In this document: in pieces, positions 6,682-11,009 of the stretch
Numbering within the stretch: position 1 is the stretch's first letter
How the letters are laid out: each line of letters opens with the position of its first letter
NCBI GenBank assembly: GCA_009920815.1
Contig: RFZH01000061.1
Location: forward strand, 1-11,009
Source of the DNA: Paracoccaceae bacterium
GTDB taxonomy: Bacteria; Pseudomonadota; Alphaproteobacteria; Rhodobacterales; Rhodobacteraceae
Reading direction: 5' to 3'
Length of the DNA stretch: 11,009 nt
The notes under the pieces: generated by a model
Seen by the model: only the letters and a program-made list of their open reading frames with translations
The model's database searches: none
Told to the model about the DNA's origin: nothing
Program-made: the position numbers and the translations under genes

Positions 6682-8122
6682 TTGGAGTTTGATTATATTG
6701 TCGTAGGCGCTGGTAGCGCGGGATGCGTTGTCACAAAAAGGTTGGCAGACGCCGGTCATTCCGTCGCATTGATCGAAGCAGGCGGCCGCGACAATTACCA
6801 TTGGGTACATATTCCGATGGGCTATCTTTATTGCATCAATAACCCACGGACCGATTGGCAATTCAAGACTGAAGCAGACCCGGGGTTAAACGGCCGAAGC
6901 CTATTGTACCCACGTGGCAAAGTGTTGGGCGGCTGTAGTTCTATCAACGGGATGTTATATCTGCGTGGTCAAGCCGCCGATTACGACGGGTGGCGGCAAA
7001 TGGGCCTTACGGGTTGGGGATGGGATGATGTCCTACCTTATTTCAAGAAATCCGAAGATTACATGGACGGCCCGTCCGACATGCACGGTGCCGGCGGCGA
7101 ATGGAGGGTTGAAAATCAACGGCTGCATTGGGATGTCTTGGACGATTGGCGCGATGCCGCAGAACAAGCCGGTATTCCCAAGGTTGCCGATTTCAACACT
7201 GGAGACAACGAAGGTGTCAGCTATTTCAAGGTCAATCAACGATCAGGTTGGCGCGTAAACACCGCCAAATCGTTCTTGCGCACCGCAAAGCGCAAAGACA
7301 AAATTAAGGTCCTCACACACGCCCACGTCAATCGCCTTTTGATTGAAAACGGCCGCGCAATTGGTGTTGAATATTTGCGCGGCGACGCCACGCAAAAAGT
7401 GGTTGCGCGCGCCGAAGTTATCCTAAGTGCGGGCGCGATTGGATCACCACAGATTTTACAACTGTCTGGCATTGGACCGGCGCAGCATTTACGTGGTCAT
7501 GGTATTGACGTGATCCAAGACACACCTGAGGTCGGTGAAAATCTGCAGGATCATCTGCAATTACGATGTTCTTGGCGTCTCGACGGTGCAAAAACTTTGA
7601 ACACGATGGCAAATTCGATTTGGGGAAAGGCCAAGATTGGGCTGGAATATGCCCTTACCCGATCAGGGCCAATGTCGATGGCCCCCAGCCAATTGGGTGC
7701 ATTTGCAAAGTCACGGCCCGATCTGGAAACAGCCGATCTGGAATATCATGTCCAACCTCTCAACCCAAGGGGACCGCCGCGTCGCGATCGATGCAATTCG
7801 TTTGACGCGTCATATCATGGCGCAATCCGCATTGGCAAAATACAACCCCACTGAAATCAAACCTGGGATCGCGTACGAAACTGACGAAGATCTTGCAAAA
7901 GCGGCTGGCGATATCGGCACCACGATCTTTCACCCCACATGTACGGTGCGAATGGGAACGGATGATCGCGCGCCCTTGGACGGTGAAATGCGCATGCGTG
8001 GCATTGCAAATCTGCGCGTTGTGGATGCATCTGCAATGCCAAAAATAACAAGCGGCAACACTAATTCGCCAACAATTATGATGGCTGAAAAAGCCTCAGA
8101 TATAATCCTAAACAACCTTTAA
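6682..8122 (+). pseudogene. GMC-family (choline dehydrogenase-like) FAD oxidoreductase, broken by an internal deletion
   Basis: Two reading frames together make one GMC enzyme. The first (6682 to about 7761) carries the FAD site GAGSAG (9-14), GMC signature 1 (PRGKVLGGCSSINGMLYLRG), signature 2 around GSPQILQLSGIGP, and runs to the EYHVQPL block, after which it drifts into unrelated residues and stops at 7854. The second, shifted frame (about 7757-8122) resumes with LSTQGDRRVAIDAIRL and carries the C-terminal FHP...RMG motif with the catalytic His and the SGNTNSPT motif. Compared with usual members of about 530 residues, some 45-50 residues of the substrate-binding domain are absent and the phase is shifted. 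The start is TTG at 6682 with AGAGG at 6671-6675; an upstream TTG at 6634 has no support. Intact homologues oxidise alcohols such as choline. Real gene decay or an assembly error are both possible. Confidence 0.88.
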
Positions 8123-8141
8123 CGCCCAAATAGGTGCCCCA

Positions 8142-9059
8142 ATGACCGCCCCCGAGGATGACGAAAACAGAAACTGGATCGAAGCAGAACTAGAAGAGAC
8201 GCTGGACGAGCTATTCGAGAGTGAATTTAATCAACCAATCCTGACCAAAGAATTGCGCAAGATTTATAAAGACAAACATCCCGATATGTTGGATAGGCGC
8301 ACCTATTACAAAAACTTGCTGCGTTTGCAGGTCGAACTTATCAAACTGCAGGACTGGGTTCAGGCAACGGGCGCAAAGGTTTTGATCCTATGCGAAGGGC
8401 GCGACAGCGCGGGTAAAGGGGGGGTTATCAAACGCATCACCCAACGGCTTAACCCACGTGTCGCACGTGTCGTTGCGTTACAAGCACCGACAGAGCGTGA
8501 GAAATCACAATGGTACTTTCAACGCTATGTCCCGCACTTACCGTCGGGTGGTGAAATCGTTTTATTTGATCGTTCATGGTATAACCGCGCAGGTGTCGAA
8601 CGGGTGATGGGCTTTGCAACGCCTGACGAAGTTGAACAATTTTTTCACGATGTCCCCGAATTCGAACGCATGTTGGTCCGGTCTGGGATCATTTTATTGA
8701 AATATTGGTTTTCCATCACTGACGAAGAACAGCAATTACGCTTTTTGATGCGTATTCACGATCCGATGCGTCAATGGAAATTGTCACCAATGGATCTGCA
8801 AAGCCGCGTGAGATGGGAACAATACACCAAAGCAAAGGAAGATATGTTTGCAAAAACCAACATTCCAGAGGCGCCATGGTACATCGTCGAGGGCAATGAC
8901 AAGAAACGCGAACGTTTGAATTGCATCGAACACATCCTAAGTAAAATTCCATACCATGAAATTCCACACGATTTAGTCGAACTGCCACAACGCGTGTTTA
9001 ACCCTGATTATGAACGTCGGGTTTTGCCAGACGAACTCTACGTTCCTAAGGTTTATTGA
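8142..9059 (+). CDS. ppk2: Polyphosphate kinase 2 (PPK2 family)
   Basis: The 305-residue P-loop kinase transfers phosphate between polyphosphate and nucleotides (ADP/GDP or AMP, depending on class) in the cytosol. Visible are Walker A CEGRDSAGKGG (84-94), Walker B IVLFDRSWYNRAGVERVMGF (139-158) and the lid segment HDPMRQWKLSPMD (206-218). The DxxGK and DRSWYNR blocks are characteristic. Length and single-domain form fit the class I group, which mostly make NTPs from polyphosphate; the exact nucleotide is not settled by sequence. The charged N-terminus (1-35) is rich in Glu and Asp. AGGTG at 8132-8136 is the ribosome binding site. It starts 19 bases after the GMC remnant and could share its transcript. 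Intact. Confidence 0.95.
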   Translation: MTAPEDDENRNWIEAELEETLDELFESEFNQPILTKELRKIYKDKHPDMLDRRTYYKNLLRLQVELIKLQDWVQATGAKVLILCEGRDSAGKGGVIKRITQRLNPRVARVVALQAPTEREKSQWYFQRYVPHLPSGGEIVLFDRSWYNRAGVERVMGFATPDEVEQFFHDVPEFERMLVRSGIILLKYWFSITDEEQQLRFLMRIHDPMRQWKLSPMDLQSRVRWEQYTKAKEDMFAKTNIPEAPWYIVEGNDKKRERLNCIEHILSKIPYHEIPHDLVELPQRVFNPDYERRVLPDELYVPKVY

Positions 9060-9092
9060 TTAATGCCTTGTAGGATCGAAGCTATTTGTTAA

Positions 9093-9227
9093 TTTCTTGC
9101 GATCTATGGCCACAATCATATTCTGTACATGTCCAAGCGCGATGAACGCTTCGCATTCACGTCGATCGACAATACCGCGGTGTTGGCGCGACATTACAAT
9201 GAAATCAATTTCACCTATTTCAGGTAA
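9093..9227 (+). other. Orphan open segment, possible 3' remnant of a gene
   Basis: Between a TAA at 9090-9092 and a TAA at 9225-9227 one frame is open for 44 codons with a protein-like, charged and aromatic composition (LYMSKRDERFAF, then LARHYNEINFTYFR at the end). Its only ATG is at residue 13, without a ribosome binding site. The opposite strand in the same codon phase is also open (ATG at 9194, stop at 9060-9062, 44 residues), so one of the two is a mirror shadow. I do not recognise either. Either a fragment of a lost gene or chance. Confidence 0.25.
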
Positions 9228-9505
9228 AATTTACTTATACCCCCGAAATAATTTGACTTTAACCGGTGGACCATGGGGTGTGTGACCTGCACCTCGTATG
9301 GGCCATCTGTATATTGCAAAAATTCGGTTTGACTAAATATAATCTCGGCAGGCAAAAAAACCTTATTGGGAAACGACAGACCGTGCGAACCCAATAGCAC
9401 CAATGAACCATCCTGTGAACGTTTTGCAAAAAAGCAAGTTTCGACATCCATAACACGCGCACCCGCAAAACAAATTTTGTTAAGCTTTTCCAACCGAAAC
9501 TGCAC
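9215..9505 (-). CDS. Small hypothetical protein, perhaps a PilZ-like fold
   Basis: The minus-strand frame starts at a GTG (9505-9503) preceded by GAGGTGG in good position (7 bases between GAGG and GTG) and encodes 96 residues. The N-terminal half is basic, then comes GARVMDVETCFFAKRSQDG and a VLLGSHGLSFPNKVFLP stretch that read like the beta strands of a small PilZ-type domain; no diagnostic RxxxR/DxSxxG pair is present, so c-di-GMP binding is not claimed. The C-terminus (SNYFGGISKFYLK) is AT-rich and loses family-like character, which may mean a frameshift or truncated tail. The strong ribosome binding site is the best argument that it is real. Its 3' end overlaps the orphan plus-strand segment by 13 bases. 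Confidence 0.45.
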   Translation of the reverse strand: MQFRLEKLNKICFAGARVMDVETCFFAKRSQDGSLVLLGSHGLSFPNKVFLPAEIIFSQTEFLQYTDGPYEVQVTHPMVHRLKSNYFGGISKFYLK

Positions 9506-9558
9506 CAAACCACCTCATAACACTCACAAAAAGGCTCATAACAAAAAACATTATCATG

Positions 9559-9574
9559 TTAACAAAATTGTTAA
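9559..9574. repeat. Inverted repeat upstream of the small minus-strand gene
   Basis: TTAACAA-AA-TTGTTAA is a 7-bp inverted repeat with a 2-base centre, about 55 bases before the GTG start at 9505. GATAAT on the minus strand (about 9556-9551) lies beside it and could be a -10 box. It could be a regulator site; no family is assigned. Confidence 0.4.
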
Positions 9575-9685
9575 TTTGTCGAAGGTGCATTAAATAAATT
9601 GCAAGTACAATTGCGTATTAAGCGAGATGCGCAATACTTTAGTGTGAAATTACATTACTAGGAATATTAATCCACATAGAAATAT

Positions 9686-9708
9686 CCCCCCACATGATAC
9701 GCGGGGGG
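9686..9708 (-). terminator. Probable terminator of rpsU
   Basis: On the minus strand CCCCCC (9708-9703) pairs with GGGGGG (9691-9686), and G-U/C-G pairs can extend the stem inward to a 5-base loop. ATATTTCT follows, a poor U-run. It lies 24 bases past the rpsU stop, the expected place for its terminator. Confidence 0.7.
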
Positions 9709-9731
9709 AATGTCGTTCGATGGTGTGCTGT

Positions 9732-9938
9732 TTATAGCATACCTTCGCGCTGTGCTTTCTTACGCGCCAATTTACGGGCACGACGGATTGCTTCAGCTTT
9801 TTCGCGAGCTTTCTTGATGGAGGGTTTTTCGAAATGCTGCTTTAGCTTCATTTCACGGAAAACACCTTCACGCTGTAGCTTTTTCTTCAGAGCACGAAGT
9901 GCCTGATCGACGTTATTATCGCGAACGCTTACCTGCAT
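9732..9938 (-). CDS. rpsU: 30S ribosomal protein S21
   Basis: The 68-residue, highly basic protein starts MQVSVRDNNVDQALRALKKK and ends in an Arg/Lys-rich helix, the standard S21 pattern of alphaproteobacteria. S21 sits on the 30S subunit near the anti-Shine-Dalgarno end of 16S rRNA and helps initiation. The ATG (9938-9936) is preceded by AAAGG/AGGTGG (about 9956-9949), and a GNRA-type hairpin lies between this site and the start codon. It is divergent from coq9 and monocistronic, with its own promoter and terminator. Intact. Confidence 0.96.
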   Translation of the reverse strand: MQVSVRDNNVDQALRALKKKLQREGVFREMKLKQHFEKPSIKKAREKAEAIRRARKLARKKAQREGML

Positions 9939-9952
9939 GTGGTTTTCACCAC
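9939..9952 (-). promoter_or_regulatory. Hairpin with GAAA tetraloop directly before the rpsU start codon
   Basis: In the mRNA sense GTGGT-GAAA-ACCAC forms a 5-bp stem capped by a GAAA (GNRA) tetraloop that ends at the base before AUG, and the left arm overlaps the AGGTGG ribosome binding site. It could limit rpsU translation or serve as a feedback site for S21; this is inference. Confidence 0.5.
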
Positions 9953-9978
9953 CTTTCTAAGTTAGAGTTTGCAAAATT

Positions 9979-10019
9979 GCAGGAAGCCTGCCTATAGCAA
10001 AACGTTTCAAAATTGTCTA
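9979..10019 (-). promoter_or_regulatory. Promoter of rpsU with start-proximal hairpin
   Basis: On the minus strand TAGACA (10019-10014), a 17-base spacer and TATAGG (9996-9991) match a sigma-70 promoter. GCAGG-AAG-CCTGC (9991-9979) follows at once, so transcripts probably start in or beside this small hairpin, leaving a leader of about 45 bases. Confidence 0.65.
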
Positions 10020-10044
10020 GTCATAGGGCCAAAGGGGAATTGAA

Positions 10045-10749
10045 ATGAACCAGTCAGATAACCTATCTATTGCTGAACGGCTTTTGAACGCGGCTATAGG
10101 GCATGTTCCATTTGATGGCTGGGGGGACGAAACCTTTCGCGCTGCCTGCAAAGATGCCGAAATCGACGAATCAATGGCACGCCTTCATTGTCCAAATTGT
10201 GCGCTTGATTTGGCGATCCTGTCCCACACCCAAGGGGACCAAGCCATGCTAAAGCGGTTAGGCGCAACCGATCTTAGCGGCCTTAAGTTTCGTGAAAAAA
10301 TTGCAACCGCGATACGGGTGCGCCTAGAAGTTTTAGACGATAAAGAAATTGTGCGTCGTGCAACAACTTTGTTTGCTTTGCCTCATAACATGAAACGTGG
10401 TGCGGATTTGATTTGGGGGACCAGCGATTTAATTTGGACCACCCTTGGCGACACGTCTGACGATTATAACTGGTATTCGAAACGAACCATCCTAAGCGCC
10501 GTTTATAGTGCAACTGTCTTGTATTGGTTGGGTGATACATCAGAAGATCACGAACAGACTTGGGATTTCCTTGATCGGCGCATCGAAAATGTCATGCAAT
10601 TTGAAAAAGCAAAATCAAAACTACGCGAAAATACGGCCTTGACGCGCCTATTGGCAGGGCCAGCCGCGCTTTTGTCACGCGTGCGCGCGCCCCAGAATTC
10701 ACAAAATGATCGTCCAGGTTTCTGGACCCCCAATTCAAAGGACATATAA
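10045..10749 (+). CDS. coq9: Ubiquinone biosynthesis protein COQ9
   Basis: The 234-residue protein belongs to the COQ9 family, which has a TetR-like helical fold but no DNA-binding role; it binds lipid and presents quinone intermediates to the COQ7-type hydroxylase. The conserved central region includes ALPHNMKRGADLIWGTSDLIW (111-131, shown in part) and the W/Y-rich DDYNWYSKRTILSAVYSATV segment (138-157), where the lipid pocket and the COQ7 contact surface lie in characterised members. AAGGGGA (about 10031-10037) precedes the ATG by 7 bases. It is divergent from rpsU, and the downstream oxidoreductase starts at the base after its stop, so the two form an operon. Intact. Confidence 0.93.
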   Translation: MNQSDNLSIAERLLNAAIGHVPFDGWGDETFRAACKDAEIDESMARLHCPNCALDLAILSHTQGDQAMLKRLGATDLSGLKFREKIATAIRVRLEVLDDKEIVRRATTLFALPHNMKRGADLIWGTSDLIWTTLGDTSDDYNWYSKRTILSAVYSATVLYWLGDTSEDHEQTWDFLDRRIENVMQFEKAKSKLRENTALTRLLAGPAALLSRVRAPQNSQNDRPGFWTPNSKDI

Positions 10750-11009
10750 ATGACCGACTTGATGCGCGCTGTAGAAATCACGCAGCCCGGCGGGCCTGAC
10801 GTTCTTAGGCTTTGTGAACGCCCCATCCCTACGCCCGAACAGGGTCAAGTCATTATCCAAGTCGCTTATGCCGGAGTAAACCGGCCAGATGCTTTGCAAC
10901 GTGCGGGGCTTTACAATCCTCCGGCGAATGCCTCTGATCTTCCGGGGTTAGAAGCCTCTGGCACAATCATAGCCGTCGGCAGCGGTGTAAGCGGCTGGTC
11001 AGTGGGCGA
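10750..11009 (+). CDS. NAD(P)H quinone oxidoreductase, PIG3/QOR type (5' part only)
   Basis: The first 86 residues of a medium-chain reductase are visible and the frame leaves the window. The N-terminus MRAVEITQPGGPDVLRL, the VAYAGVNRPDALQRAGLY block (38-55) and the LPGLEASGTIIAVGSGV block (64-80) match the zinc-free quinone oxidoreductase (PIG3-like) family. Members reduce quinones with NADPH. ATG is directly after the coq9 TAA, and AAAGGA inside the end of coq9 (10738-10743) is its ribosome binding site, so translation is likely coupled. The cofactor-binding domain lies outside the window. Confidence 0.9.
   Translation, partial: MTDLMRAVEITQPGGPDVLRLCERPIPTPEQGQVIIQVAYAGVNRPDALQRAGLYNPPANASDLPGLEASGTIIAVGSGVSGWSVG

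Larger units (their letters stand above)
9506..9731. other. AT-rich intergenic stretch
   Basis: Apart from the inverted repeat at 9559-9574 and the rpsU terminator at 9686-9708, I see no gene. The plus-strand frame at 9366-9593 is low-complexity (His/Lys/Asn-rich) and lacks a ribosome binding site. ATTGCG and CGCAAT (near 9611-9636) form a loose inverted repeat of no clear role. Confidence 0.5.

Noticed and set aside
9097..9285. Plus-strand frame of 62 codons after ppk2
   Set aside because: Mixed composition with no ribosome binding site or family likeness; another frame of the same region is more protein-like.
9259..9513. Second minus-strand frame of 84 codons over the small gene
   Set aside because: Rich in Cys, Trp and Phe; it begins inside the GAGGTGG that serves as ribosome binding site of the other frame and has no such site of its own.
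9559..9574. CtrA box (TTAA-N7-TTAA) at the palindrome
   Set aside because: The spacing between the TTAA halves is 8 bases here, not 7, so it was kept only as an unassigned inverted repeat.
9366..9593. Plus-strand 75-codon frame
   Set aside because: The C-terminal half is a His/Lys/Asn-rich reading of AT-rich spacer DNA; antisense to the better supported small gene.
1..11009. Mobile element, CRISPR, prophage or defence island
   Set aside because: No transposase, integrase, terminal repeats, spaced direct repeats or phage genes were found; genes are ordinary chromosomal families.

Overview
The window looks like chromosomal DNA of an alphaproteobacterium, most likely a marine Rhodobacterales/Roseobacter-type organism with a moderate, fairly AT-rich base composition. 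The grounds are an Irr-type iron operator (ICE) in front of an mbfA gene, a COQ9-type ubiquinone gene, a 68-residue ribosomal protein S21 with the lysine- and arginine-rich C-terminus usual in this class, and the overall look of the proteins. The genus cannot be set from sequence alone.

Layout. Positions 1-545 (minus) hold the start of a TetR/AefR-type regulator that runs off the left edge. It is divergent from mbfA (663-1637), a ferritin-like/VIT1 fusion that should export iron; the spacer holds an iron operator, a likely tetR promoter and a second inverted repeat. An AEC-family carrier (1681-2616), S-formylglutathione hydrolase (2690-3523) and soluble transhydrogenase SthA (3571-5016) follow on the plus strand, closed by a strong intrinsic terminator. 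A second hairpin sits directly against the next gene. Then come a HAD phosphatase (5091-5708) and an ornithine cyclodeaminase-family protein (5705-6622) sharing an ATGA overlap, and a GMC-family flavin dehydrogenase (6682-8122) broken by an out-of-frame internal deletion near 7760. A polyphosphate kinase 2 gene (8142-9059) ends this plus-strand run. Positions 9060-9731 are poorly coding: one small minus-strand gene with a good ribosome binding site, one orphan open segment that may be a gene remnant, and AT-rich DNA. rpsU (9732-9938, minus) and coq9 (10045-10749, plus) diverge from a common spacer. coq9 is followed without a gap by the start of a quinone oxidoreductase that leaves the right edge.

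How the genes work together. mbfA with its operator is an iron-overflow and peroxide-defence unit. FghA completes glutathione-dependent formaldehyde oxidation, although its partner dehydrogenase is not in the window. SthA balances NADPH and NADH. The HAD/OCD/GMC genes are probably one transcription unit of unknown substrate whose last enzyme has been lost or is mis-assembled here. COQ9 and the quinone reductase form a quinone pair. I see no phage, insertion sequence, CRISPR, tRNA or defence island, and no clear sign of an undescribed multi-gene system. The most informative points are the ICE with overlapping GANTC sites, the GMC deletion, the hairpin just before the rpsU start codon, and the tandem hairpins at 5020-5081.
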